Shown here in pieces: positions 26,587-35,001 of a stretch of DNA of 64,000 bases. Within the stretch, counting starts at the first letter, position 1. Every line of letters begins with the position of its first letter. Source of the DNA: an uncultured Opitutia bacterium (GTDB lineage Bacteria > Verrucomicrobiota > Verrucomicrobiia > Opitutales > Opitutaceae); assembly GCA_903840415.1 (NCBI GenBank), contig CAIMFY010000094.1, positions 62,001 through 126,000 on the forward strand, in the 5' to 3' direction. The notes under the pieces are model-generated. The model was not told the DNA's origin and searched no databases. It saw only the letters and a program-made list of their open reading frames with translations. A program made the translations under genes and the position numbers.

Positions 26587-28401
26587 ATGAAACCGTGTTT
26601 GCACCTCGCCCCTGTTTTTTTTGGTCTCCTCGTTTCGCCCGTGCTGGCTGCAGTGAGCGAGCGGCCGATCATTGAAGTCAAAACGCCAATGCCCGCACCC
26701 GATTGGGCGAAACTTGAACGACGCATCCTAGCCGAAAGCGTGCCCGCCTGCCTCGAGTTCGAAAAAAAATACTATGACGACCGCGGTTACTTGCAGTGCT
26801 TCGTCCGCTGGGGCGCCAACGATGGCGCCGACGATGCGTTTGAAAACTTCGCCGACTGGCCGCAACTGCACGCACTCGGCGCCAGCGATGCGATCATGCC
26901 GGTTTTCCTAAAAACGTGGAATGGCATGATTCGGCAATACTCGGAGGCGAAGACGGTCGACGTGCCGGCCGGGCGCGACGGGATTTATTTCAAGGAGTTC
27001 AACGCCCAGGCCGACTGGATGCATCTCGGCGAAGGATTGCGGACATTTAACCAGATGGGGCTCTCGGTGCCCGAGTTGCCGATTTATGAGGAGCGGGCCC
27101 GGCGGTGGGCCGGTCTCTATATGGCAGAAGATTCCACGGCGCCGAACTACGACCCGAAGTTGAAGCTCATCCGCTCAATGCAGAACGGCAGCAAGGGGCC
27201 GATGTTGCGCAAAGCGACCGCGCTCGAATGGGTCGGCGATCCGTTTGAGGTGGGGAAGTTCGTCGCCGGCCACGGCGAGAGCACCTTCGAACAATTTCTC
27301 AAACACTATGAGGAATACACCGATGTCGTCGGCGATCATTTTCTCAATCTCGTCGCGACCACGCTGCCGACCGATGCCTATTTGCTCGCGAACAATCCGA
27401 AATACAAAAACTGGATCGTCGACTACATGGAGGCGTGGCTCGCACGCATGAAGGCGAACGGCGGCGTCATTCCCAGCTATGTCGCGCTCGACGGCACGGT
27501 CGGTGGTTCCGAGGGCAAATGGTGGGGCAACGCCTACGGCTGGGGCTTCAGTCCGATGAATCCCGTCAGCGGCCGGCGGGAGAACCGCAACCGCATCCCG
27601 CGCGCCACGGTCGGTTTCAGCAACGTGCTGCTCGTTACCGGCGATCAAAAATATGTCGACGCCTGGAGGACGATGATGGACGCCGTCAACTCCCACGTGC
27701 GCACAGCGGCCGATGGCCACAAGGAATATCCCACGATGCACGGCGCCGACGGCTGGTATGGCTGGCAGCGCGAGCCGTGGAATGTCGGCGCGCTCGAAGT
27801 GTGGTATTGGTCGCAGCGGGCCGACGACCGGGCGCGAGTCGGCAGCAATGCGTGGATCGAATTCTTAGAGGGAAAAAATCCCAGCTATGTGGAATCCGCG
27901 CTGCGGCGGGATCTGGAAAGCATGGCGCGGAAGGTGGCGGGATTTCGCGCGGACACGAAGCCGCCGGAACTCCGGCTCGCCGACAATATGATGGATTTCA
28001 ATCCCGCCACCGTAAATGCGCTTGAGCAGTTGATGTGGGGTGCGTTTCCGCCGGGACGCGCGGGCGAATTGCTGAATGCGAGGTTGCGTTACTTCGATCC
28101 GGTGCGCCAGCGCGCCGGAGTGCCGGAGGATGTGGGCGCGCTCGTCTCCGAACTGGGCGACGCGCACACCGTCGTCACGCTCGTGAATCTCAGCACCACC
28201 GCAACGCGCGAGGTCATCGTGCAAGGCGGCGCCTACGGCGAACACCAGATCGCGACCGTCGAGCTCGACGGAAAATCGACGACCATCGGCGCCAACACGC
28301 TCACGGTGCGGCTCGCGCCGGGAGCAGGCGCGAAGCTGACGCTCACCATGCACCGCTACGCGAATCAGCCGACCGTGCGTTTTCCTTGGAATCGTTCGTA
28401 G
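26587..28401 (+). CDS. Large exported protein of unknown family, possibly glycan-active
   Basis: 604 residues with a signal peptide (MKPCLHLAPVFFGLLVSPVLA). The long helical middle with repeated aromatic Trp/Tyr motifs (CFVRWGANDGADDAFENFADWPQL, GGSEGKWWGNAYGWGFSP, MHGADGWYGWQREPW) suggests an alpha/alpha toroid like those of lyases and unsaturated glucuronyl hydrolases. A beta-rich C-terminal domain follows (about 510-604). I do not recognise the family. The divergent GH43 gene starts 129 bases away, so a role in breaking down the same glycan is plausible. The open frame upstream to 25399 is antisense to GH43 and not part of the gene. Confidence 0.7.
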   Translation: MKPCLHLAPVFFGLLVSPVLAAVSERPIIEVKTPMPAPDWAKLERRILAESVPACLEFEKKYYDDRGYLQCFVRWGANDGADDAFENFADWPQLHALGASDAIMPVFLKTWNGMIRQYSEAKTVDVPAGRDGIYFKEFNAQADWMHLGEGLRTFNQMGLSVPELPIYEERARRWAGLYMAEDSTAPNYDPKLKLIRSMQNGSKGPMLRKATALEWVGDPFEVGKFVAGHGESTFEQFLKHYEEYTDVVGDHFLNLVATTLPTDAYLLANNPKYKNWIVDYMEAWLARMKANGGVIPSYVALDGTVGGSEGKWWGNAYGWGFSPMNPVSGRRENRNRIPRATVGFSNVLLVTGDQKYVDAWRTMMDAVNSHVRTAADGHKEYPTMHGADGWYGWQREPWNVGALEVWYWSQRADDRARVGSNAWIEFLEGKNPSYVESALRRDLESMARKVAGFRADTKPPELRLADNMMDFNPATVNALEQLMWGAFPPGRAGELLNARLRYFDPVRQRAGVPEDVGALVSELGDAHTVVTLVNLSTTATREVIVQGGAYGEHQIATVELDGKSTTIGANTLTVRLAPGAGAKLTLTMHRYANQPTVRFPWNRS

Positions 28402-28413
28402 CGGAGGAGACAG

Positions 28414-29211
28414 CTACTCGCCGTTGGGTTGCCCTCCAAATCCGCCGCCACCACCACCACCACCACGCCCGCCGCCGCCACCGCCTCCACGGCCGCCGCG
28501 CCCGCCGCCGAAGCCGCTCTCTTCACCGCGTTCGCTGGCAAACTCGAGAGTGGTGGTAGTTTCAACATAGACTCCTTTGCCATCCTTCTTCGGTGGATCA
28601 TAGGTCATCTGCGCCACCGCCTGCATCGCCGGCAGTTCGAGGTCCTTGTGCTTCACATCGACGACGGTCGGGTTGATGGTGGCGCCGTCGGGTGTGACGA
28701 CAAATTTTACCTGCACTTTTTCCTCTATGTTGGAGCCGATTAAGGCCCGCGGATAAATGGGGCGGGCATTTTTCTTCACCTTCAGCTTCCCACCAAAATC
28801 CTTTTGACTGAGCACCGGTTCAGTCAGAGCGACGAAGACTTTTCGCTTCATGCTCGCGTTCAGCTGTTGATCGAGCGGCGCGACAAAATGAAACGGGACG
28901 CTGACACGCCGATCCGCCGACATGCCGTCCACGGTGCCTGGCTCGAATTTCCAGCCTGCCACCGCGAGCATCGCCGCTCGGCCAAACGCGCGATGGGTGG
29001 CCATCGCTAGCTCCGGGTTCCCGACCGAGCCATCCGCCTTCACCGTGATATCGACCTCGACGGCGCCACTGAGGCCGCTGTCGGTCAGCGCTTCGGGATA
29101 CTCGGGCAACGGTGTCGCGACCGGTTTGGGATCAGTTCTTTGCGCGAAACCGGTGGCGGTCCCGGCCGCCACGCCGAGGAAGAAGATCGCACTCTGAAGC
29201 GTTTTTTTCAT
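28414..29211 (-). CDS. Exported protein with two TonB C-terminal domains and a Gly/Arg-rich tail
   Basis: 265 residues. A cleavable signal peptide (to FAQ, residue 24) replaces the usual TonB membrane anchor. Two TonB_C-like units follow (about 30-115, PEYPEALTDSGLSGAVEVDITV; and about 145-228, YPRALIGSNIEEKVQVKFVV). The last 35 residues are almost only Gly with a few Arg and Phe. With no anchor it is unlikely to transduce energy; a periplasmic scaffold role is possible. It ends 12 bases from the end of the convergent secreted-protein gene. Confidence 0.78.
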   Translation of the reverse strand: MKKTLQSAIFFLGVAAGTATGFAQRTDPKPVATPLPEYPEALTDSGLSGAVEVDITVKADGSVGNPELAMATHRAFGRAAMLAVAGWKFEPGTVDGMSADRRVSVPFHFVAPLDQQLNASMKRKVFVALTEPVLSQKDFGGKLKVKKNARPIYPRALIGSNIEEKVQVKFVVTPDGATINPTVVDVKHKDLELPAMQAVAQMTYDPPKKDGKGVYVETTTTLEFASERGEESGFGGGRGGRGGGGGGGRGGGGGGGGFGGQPNGE

Positions 29212-29349
29212 GGATGGTAGGAGGATGAACGTAATCCGGCAGGCGCGTGAGCCACGCGATCGGAGCGAGATTGGGGTGCAGGACGTAGCGCGCGGTGATT
29301 CGTTTCGTCAGACCGATGGGTGACGCGAAAGGCACCGCAACAGGGACTA

Positions 29350-29404
29350 GTGGACCGATCGCACCAGCGGTCCACGGTGAGACTGGCGCAAGCGGCTACC
29401 AGTC
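29350..29404 (-). terminator. Two small hairpins just downstream of yebC
   Basis: GTGGACCG (29350-29357) pairs with CGGTCCAC (29368-29375), and GACTGG (29381-29386) pairs with CCAGTC (29399-29404). On the minus strand they begin 9 bases after the yebC stop. There is no T-tract, so they would act as 3'-end stabilisers or weak terminators. Confidence 0.35.
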
Positions 29405-29412
29405 GCTGGTCC

Positions 29413-30144
29413 TCACTTCACCGCGGCCCAGACGCGCTGCACGTCTTCGTGATCTTCGAGTTCTTGCAGGAACTCGCCGACGTCGGCGCGCGTGGCCTCG
29501 TCCAACTCCGGATATGTCTTGGCGAGATAGCCGATTTCCGAAGTGACGACGGCCCAGCCGTTGTGTTTCAGCCAAGTGGTCACGGCGTGCACGGCGGTGC
29601 GCTCCGTGATGAAGCGGACGCCAACGTGATTTTCCGGAATATCGTCATTCTGCGCGTGAGTCAGAGGCTCAAAGTCGTTGGCGCCGGCTTCGATCGCGGC
29701 AGCCTCGCAGTCAATCTTCGTGTCCGCATGGTGCGCTTCGACGAGCCCGACGTGATCAAAAAGGAATTTGTTGCTGTGCAATTGCCCCAGCACGCCGCGG
29801 CGGAAGAGCAGGCGAATCTCGGGTGCGGTTCGCTGCTGGTTGTCGGTGTAAACCTCTACCATCACCGGCACTTTGTGCGGCGCGTAGCCTTCGAACCAGA
29901 CTTGCTCCATTGCCGTCTTGTCGCCGCCGATACCGGCGCCCTTGGCGATGGCGCGCTCGATGGCATCGCGGGTGACGCCTGCCTTCCGGGCCTTTTCGAG
30001 CACCGCAAAGAGCCGCGCATTGCCCTCCGAATCGGGGCCGCCGAGCTTGGCGGCGACGGTGATTTCCTTAACCAGTTTGCCGACGACCTGACCTTTTTTC
30101 AGGTTAACGATCGCGCGTTTTGCGTGGAGCCATTGACGTCCCAT
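29413..30144 (-). CDS. YebC/PmpR-family protein
   Basis: 243-residue cytoplasmic protein of the YebC/TACO1 family, linked to transcription regulation and to helping ribosomes through difficult sequences. The N-terminus MGRQWLHAKRAIVNLKKGQVVGKLVKEI matches the YeeN-like branch and not the MAGHSKW branch. Next come KAGVTRDAIERAIAKGAG and the acidic middle domain (VWFEGYAPHKVPVMVEVYTDNQQRT). Length is typical. It stands alone, with hairpins after its stop codon. Confidence 0.9.
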   Translation of the reverse strand: MGRQWLHAKRAIVNLKKGQVVGKLVKEITVAAKLGGPDSEGNARLFAVLEKARKAGVTRDAIERAIAKGAGIGGDKTAMEQVWFEGYAPHKVPVMVEVYTDNQQRTAPEIRLLFRRGVLGQLHSNKFLFDHVGLVEAHHADTKIDCEAAAIEAGANDFEPLTHAQNDDIPENHVGVRFITERTAVHAVTTWLKHNGWAVVTSEIGYLAKTYPELDEATRADVGEFLQELEDHEDVQRVWAAVK

Positions 30145-30192
30145 GAAGTGAGAGTGCGGGGCGGTCGCCGGTGGGCAACGCCGAAGTGCAGT

Positions 30193-30270
30193 TCAGTGCT
30201 TGCAGTTGCTGGTGTGACAGAGCCAGCACATGAGCAGCACAATGATCGTGAAAATTCCGATGAGAATCAT
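30193..30270 (-). CDS. Possible 25-residue membrane peptide
   Basis: A short frame encodes a hydrophobic helix ending with two cysteines and a basic tail (MILIGIFTIIVLLMCWLC). It lies upstream of yebC on the same strand. No ribosome site is evident. It may be a real micro-membrane protein or chance; the hydrophobic composition is the only support. Confidence 0.25.
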   Translation of the reverse strand: MILIGIFTIIVLLMCWLCHTSNCKH

Positions 30271-30418
30271 GAGACCAACCGAGGGGTAAAGGGGTAAGAA
30301 AGCAGAACGATCCGAAGCAGCGGCAGGCAACCGTTCGCCGAGTCGCATGGCCAGCAGAAAATTTTTGAACGGTTTTTCCTTTTGCGCCGGGCCGCCTTTG
30401 TGCGGCAATGCCGGCCTC

Positions 30419-31630
30419 GTGCCGCGACAGTTGCCCACCATCGTCCCGACCCCGGCTTTGCCGACGGTCGTTCATCTCGACGCCGATGCGTTCTTCGTGT
30501 CGTGCGAACTCGCGCTGAAGCCGGAGCTGCGCGGCACGAAATGCGCTGTCGGTGGGCGCGAGCGTGGCATCATCTCTTCGGCGAGCTACGAGGCGAGGGC
30601 GTGCGGCATTTACACCCCGATGCCGACTGCGCGCGCGCTGCAAGTCTGCCCCAGTTTGATCATGCTCCCGCATACGAGCGGGCTCTATTCCAAGGTGTCG
30701 CGCCAGATGTTCGATCTCTGCGAGACGCTCACACCGATCGTCCAACGCAATTCCATCGACGAGGGTTACCTCGATCTGGGCCCGTGTGGATTCACGACGG
30801 AGGTGGAGATCGAGACCCATGTGCGCCAGTTGCAGCAGCGCCTCGGCGACGAGTTGCAGATTCCGGTTTCGTTCGGTCTCGCGGCCAACAAACTCGTCGC
30901 GCAAATCGCCTCGAAGCTGCGGAAGCCGCGCGGCTTCGTCGTCGTGACACCGGGCACCGAGGAGGAATTCCTCGCACCGCTTCCGCTGGGCAAGCTCCCC
31001 GGCATCGGTGCGAAGACCGAGGCTGCGCTCGCGGCGAAACACGGTCTGAAACTCGTGCGCGACATCACTTCCCGCAACGACACCGAGCTAAAAGCGATTT
31101 TTGGTGACGGGTGGCGCGACATGCTCGCGACGGCCCGCGGTGTGGACGAGCGGCTCGTCGAGACGGAGCACGACGATGCAAAAAGCTATTCGCAGCAGGA
31201 GACGTTCAGCGCGGACATCGGAGATTTTTCCGAAATCGAACGCATCGCCAAGCGAATGGTTGACGAACTGCTCGCGAAGATTCGCGCGGATAAGAAACGC
31301 GTCCGGACGATGACCGTGAAGGTGCGTTATCCGGATTTTGTGCAGGAGGCACACGGCCGCAGTCTCGAGAACGCCACCGATCTTGAGGCGCCGTTTTACG
31401 CCCTGGTCGCGCCGCTGCTCCGGGCGGCGTGGCAGCAGCGCCGGCCATTGCGTCTCGTCAGTGTGAAATTTTCCGGCGTCGACGACGAGCCGGCGCAACT
31501 GGAGATGTTTGCGCAGTCCGACGAGAAGCGCCGACGACTGGCGGACGTGCTGGATCGGTTGAATGCGAGCCGCGGCTCGGCCGTGGTGCAGCACGGGCAT
31601 CAGCTTGCCAAACGCCGCGGCGCTTCCTAA
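30419..31630 (+). CDS. dinB: Y-family DNA polymerase (DinB/Pol IV-like)
   Basis: Translesion polymerase of about 403 residues. Catalytic motifs: VHLDADAFFVSCE (acidic residues and steric-gate Phe) and RNSIDEGYLDL, where Gly replaces the common Ala of SIDEAY. The thumb has PGIGAKTEAAL, and the little-finger domain follows. It lacks the extreme C-terminal beta-clamp motif in its usual form, although QLEMF near the end (AQLEMFAQ) is a good clamp-binding candidate. GTG 30419 is my start; ATG 30347 is in frame but adds a stretch unlike the family. Confidence 0.87.
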   Translation: MPRQLPTIVPTPALPTVVHLDADAFFVSCELALKPELRGTKCAVGGRERGIISSASYEARACGIYTPMPTARALQVCPSLIMLPHTSGLYSKVSRQMFDLCETLTPIVQRNSIDEGYLDLGPCGFTTEVEIETHVRQLQQRLGDELQIPVSFGLAANKLVAQIASKLRKPRGFVVVTPGTEEEFLAPLPLGKLPGIGAKTEAALAAKHGLKLVRDITSRNDTELKAIFGDGWRDMLATARGVDERLVETEHDDAKSYSQQETFSADIGDFSEIERIAKRMVDELLAKIRADKKRVRTMTVKVRYPDFVQEAHGRSLENATDLEAPFYALVAPLLRAAWQQRRPLRLVSVKFSGVDDEPAQLEMFAQSDEKRRRLADVLDRLNASRGSAVVQHGHQLAKRRGAS

Positions 31631-31644
31631 TTCGCATCCTGCCA

Positions 31645-32208
31645 ATGCCTATCTACGAATACTACTGCCAAGACAATCACACCATCTACCAGTTTTTCGC
31701 GAAGACGTTGGCGCAGGGACGAAGCACGCCGCGCTGTCCCGGCAACGCGAAATTTCGCATGAAGAAACTGGTTTCCGCCTTCGCTGTGACCAAGGGTGGG
31801 AAAAAAGACGACGCGGCCGAAGCGAAACCATCCACGACGCCGGGCGACACCGCGGAAGATGCCCGGATGGAGGCCGCGATGGGTGCGATGGAGAAGGAGT
31901 TCTCCAGCGTCGACGAAAACGATCCGCGGGCGATGGCCAAGATGATGCGCCGGATGTCCGAACTCACGGGCGAAAAAATCGACGGCGAGATGGAGGAAGT
32001 CGTGCGCAAACTGGAGGAAGGCGCCGATCCCGATTCACTCGAAGATCAACTCGGCGGCGACGCACCCGGCGAGCCGGATCCGTATGGCGATGAAATGGGA
32101 ATGGGCGGTCCACCCGCCGAAGCGCCCGATCCGAAGGAGCCGCGGCACCGATTCAAGGCGCGCAAGTTGCCGCCACGGCGCGATCCGCAGCTCTACGATT
32201 ACGAGTGA
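31645..32208 (+). CDS. FmdB-like regulatory protein with degenerate zinc ribbon
   Basis: 187 residues. It opens MPIYEYYCQDN, as FmdB proteins do, but both expected CxxC pairs read CxxN (CQDN and CPGN), so metal binding may be lost. The rest is acidic and helical (DENDPRAMAKMMRRMSELTGEKIDGEMEEVVRKLEEG) and ends in a basic Pro-rich tail. Start at 31645 is 15 bases after the dinB stop; the frame is open upstream to 31429 inside dinB. Function of the family is poorly known. Confidence 0.8.
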   Translation: MPIYEYYCQDNHTIYQFFAKTLAQGRSTPRCPGNAKFRMKKLVSAFAVTKGGKKDDAAEAKPSTTPGDTAEDARMEAAMGAMEKEFSSVDENDPRAMAKMMRRMSELTGEKIDGEMEEVVRKLEEGADPDSLEDQLGGDAPGEPDPYGDEMGMGGPPAEAPDPKEPRHRFKARKLPPRRDPQLYDYE

Positions 32209-32210
32209 GC

Positions 32211-32281
32211 GGAGAAACCACGAAACACGCCAAAGACACGAAATGGATTTGGTTTTCGTGGGATTCGTCTGTTTCGTGATT
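32211..32281. repeat. Intergenic imperfect inverted repeat with CACGAAA units
   Basis: Between the FmdB-like and IMPase genes lies ACCACGAAACACGCC, AAAGACACGAAA and then TTTTCGTGGG and GTTTCGTGATTG. It is an imperfect palindrome built from ACGAAA/TTTCGT units. Repeats of this type occur between genes in many bacterial genomes; their role is unknown. Confidence 0.55.
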
Positions 32282-32286
32282 GCCTC

Positions 32287-33084
32287 ATGCCTTCGCCTGA
32301 ATTTCTCGCCCGCATCGCAGCCGCTCAGCGCGCCGTTACGGCGCAGACCGAATTGCTGCACCGCGAATTTGGCCGCGCCGAGAGCCGTTGGAAGAGCGAC
32401 GGCACGCGCGTGACCGCAGTCGATGTGGCGATCTCGGAAAATATTTTCGGCGAGTTGCGCGCTCAGTTTCCGGCGGATCAGTTTTTCAGTGAGGAGCTGG
32501 CAGAGACCGAGGCGCCGATTCCGGTGACGGCCGAATTTTCCTGGGTGCTCGATCCGATCGATGGGACGAACAACTTCGCGCTCGGCATTCCGCACTGTGC
32601 GATCGCGCTGGCGCTGTGCGTGCGGGGCGAGCCGGTTTACGGCGTGGTGTATGATTTGAGCCGGCGGACGCTCATGCGTGGCGGCCCGGGCTTCGGGGTG
32701 CGCGACGGCGAGCGCGAGGTGCGGGTGAGCACGGCGCCGTTCACGAAGGAAACACTCGTCGGTTTCCACAGCCCGTTCGACAAGTCGCTACTGCCACTGG
32801 CGAGCGGCGTGCTGTCGCAGTTCAAGATTCGCGGGCTCGGCAGCGCGACGCTTCATCTCGCCTATGTGGCGGCGGGTATTCTCGACGGGTGCGTCGACTA
32901 CAACGTGAAGATTTGGGATTTGGCGGCGGCGATTCCGCTGGTGCGCGCGGTCGGCGGCGAGGTCCACTTTCTCAACGGCGAACAACTGCCGATGAAAATT
33001 TTCGATCTCAAGATGAAGCGCATCATCTACGTCGCCGGCAGTCCGGCGATGTGCGCGCAGTTGCGGCAGTTGATGCGACTCTAG
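32287..33084 (+). CDS. Inositol monophosphatase family protein
   Basis: 265-residue Mg-dependent phosphatase. The metal site motif is WVLDPIDGTNNFALGIPH (classical DPIDGTxNF), and the C-terminal motif is VKIWDLAAAIPLVRAVGGEV (usual WDxAAGxLLVxEAGG). An EEL segment (FFSEELAE) supplies another metal ligand. The substrate could be inositol phosphate, histidinol phosphate or another sugar phosphate; the motifs do not decide. The stop codon lies in a CTAG shared with the convergent gene. Confidence 0.88.
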   Translation: MPSPEFLARIAAAQRAVTAQTELLHREFGRAESRWKSDGTRVTAVDVAISENIFGELRAQFPADQFFSEELAETEAPIPVTAEFSWVLDPIDGTNNFALGIPHCAIALALCVRGEPVYGVVYDLSRRTLMRGGPGFGVRDGEREVRVSTAPFTKETLVGFHSPFDKSLLPLASGVLSQFKIRGLGSATLHLAYVAAGILDGCVDYNVKIWDLAAAIPLVRAVGGEVHFLNGEQLPMKIFDLKMKRIIYVAGSPAMCAQLRQLMRL

Positions 33085-34439
33085 ACCTGGTAGGTCTTGA
33101 GCGGCACCGGATCGAGGACCTTGGACTTCGGCGCCTGGAGGGCGAGTTGTGCGGCGAACCATGCGCGTGCGTCCGGATCGCCGTGGGTCAGGACGATGCT
33201 GCGGGCGCCGGTTTGCACGGCAAACTCCAGCAGTTCTTCGCGGTCGGCGTGGCCGCTGAGTTCGAAGCGTTCGATTCGCGCCTTGATTTTTACGCGCACG
33301 TTGGCGGCCTCAAAGAGAAATTGTTCCCCGGGCTTCGCGGCGAGGAGTTGGCCACCGGGCGTTTCAGGATCGCAGTAACCGACGAAACCGATCGTGTTGC
33401 GGGCGTTTCCGAGTAGTCCGGAGGCAAGGGTGTAACTCGGCGTCTTCGCGACCATCATGCCGGAGCTGATGATGTAGAGCGCGTTTTGCTGAGGATCTTC
33501 GCCGGCGATCATTTTGCGGGGCGTCGGCTTGATTTTGAGTTCCTTGATGATGCCGCGGTTGAATTGGATGTGCTGCGTCTTCCGGCAGATTTCGTCGAAG
33601 TAGTCGGCGAGATCCATGCCGAGGCCGGAGGCGAAGATGGGGCACTCGACGAGGCGGCCGAATTTGCGGGCGTCGTGGATCACGGAGAGCACTTCCTGCA
33701 TGCGACCGAGCGCGAACACCGGAATCAGAAACGAGCCGCCGCGCTGAATGGTGTCGTTGATGGAGGTGATGAGCCGGGCGAATTCGTTGGCGCGCTCCTT
33801 GCCGGGGATGCGTTCGGTCACGCCGCGGGTGGTCTCGGTGATGAGGGTGTCGAAGTGGCCGGAGGGAAATTTCGCGCCGGGGAGTGTGCGTTGGTTTTCG
33901 AAGAGGACGTCGCCGGTGATGAAGATCGCGCGATGCTTGTGGTGGAGTTCGACGCCGGCGGCGCCGGCGACATGGCCGGCCGGCCGCAGGACGATCTCGA
34001 GATCGTCCTTCGCGCTGCGGAAATGTTTCACCTGGCCGAAATTGAGGCCCGTGATGCGCTTCGCGCAGCGATCGATTTCCTCGTGGGTGAAGAGCGGATA
34101 GTCGGGGATGTTTTCATCCTCCTTCTGGCGAAGCATGACGTTGGCGGAGTTGTGGAGCATCCGCTCGATGAGCATGCGGCTCGACGTCGTCATGATGACG
34201 GGCGTGTTTGGGTGCTCGCGCATGACCACAGGCAGGCTGCCGATGTGATCGAGGTGGCAGTGCGTGATGATGATGAGATCGAGCGTGACGCCGCGGAGAG
34301 GCTTGAGGTCGGGTGTCGCGGCGCGGCCGACTTTTTTCGGGTGCAGGCCGCAATCGATCAGGATGTTCAACTCGCCGAGCTGGAGGAACAACGAATTGGC
34401 GCCGATGCCGCCATCGCGGTTCAAATCAGTGAGCTTCAT
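33081..34439 (-). CDS. MBL beta-CASP nuclease (CPSF/RNase J-like)
   Basis: 452 residues. Metallo-beta-lactamase motifs ITHCHLDHIGSLP, LRPAGHVAGAAGVEL and IFITGDVLFENQ are followed by the beta-CASP segment (PVFALGRMQEVLSVI, LYIISSGMMV) and LSGHADREELLEF near the end. This is the mRNA 3'-end-processing/exonuclease clade, without the extra C-terminal domain of RNase J. Likely an RNA nuclease in the cytoplasm. Its end overlaps IMPase by 4 bases. Confidence 0.85.
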   Translation of the reverse strand: MKLTDLNRDGGIGANSLFLQLGELNILIDCGLHPKKVGRAATPDLKPLRGVTLDLIIITHCHLDHIGSLPVVMREHPNTPVIMTTSSRMLIERMLHNSANVMLRQKEDENIPDYPLFTHEEIDRCAKRITGLNFGQVKHFRSAKDDLEIVLRPAGHVAGAAGVELHHKHRAIFITGDVLFENQRTLPGAKFPSGHFDTLITETTRGVTERIPGKERANEFARLITSINDTIQRGGSFLIPVFALGRMQEVLSVIHDARKFGRLVECPIFASGLGMDLADYFDEICRKTQHIQFNRGIIKELKIKPTPRKMIAGEDPQQNALYIISSGMMVAKTPSYTLASGLLGNARNTIGFVGYCDPETPGGQLLAAKPGEQFLFEAANVRVKIKARIERFELSGHADREELLEFAVQTGARSIVLTHGDPDARAWFAAQLALQAPKSKVLDPVPLKTYQV

Positions 34440-34513
34440 GTCCGCACAAAGAGAACGATAATAGGGGTGAGAACGAGAACGAAGTTACGGCAACGTGTCA
34501 GCGGCGCGAATGG

Positions 34514-34915
34514 TCACATGTCGCCCGGCCCCGTTCGCGGAATGGCGAGCTCGAACGGCGGGAGGATCACGTGAATCTTGCGCCCGAGCTCATCGACGCC
34601 GTGAAAGCTGCCCTGTGCCACCGCGTCGACGCCCGTGACGTGGTAGCTGTTGTAGGAGAATTGTTCGCCCGGGGTCAGGCGCGGCGTCTCGCCGACGATC
34701 TTGTCACCTTCGATGACGAGGCGCGTGCCGTCGGCGTGAAGGACGACCCATTTGCGGCCGAGCAAGGTGATGGTGCGGTCGGAGCGATTGTTGATCGTGA
34801 TGTGGTAGACGAAGGCGTGAGGTTTGTCCGGCGGCAAGCTGGCCCCGCCATGGTGATGGCAGAGTTTGTCAAGGCGCGCGGTGAGACCGGGCAATTCACG
34901 GGAGAGACTGGGCAC
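34514..34915 (-). CDS. apaG: ApaG-domain protein
   Basis: About 133 residues from GTG 34915. The immunoglobulin-like ApaG fold is clear: [24 protein letters not shown], then [26 protein letters not shown] and GSFHGVDE. Length is near the family norm of 125. An in-frame start at 34990 would place it 11 bases from the divergent purH start, so a downstream start is preferred; other starts are possible. Role in bacteria unclear (named for cobalt resistance and Ap4A phenotypes). Confidence 0.8.
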   Translation of the reverse strand: MPSLSRELPGLTARLDKLCHHHGGASLPPDKPHAFVYHITINNRSDRTITLLGRKWVVLHADGTRLVIEGDKIVGETPRLTPGEQFSYNSYHVTGVDAVAQGSFHGVDELGRKIHVILPPFELAIPRTGPGDM

Positions 34916-35001
34916 AGGCCGAAACAGACGCCGGATTTCCGGGACAGCAAGCGGCTTTCCGCTTGCTGCACGGCGCAACGCAAAACACAAACTCGCGCCG
35001 T

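Noticed and set aside
34963-35001. Upstream start of purH
   Set aside because: The added 13 residues are unlike the family; MAKLALLS at 35002 is the conserved start.
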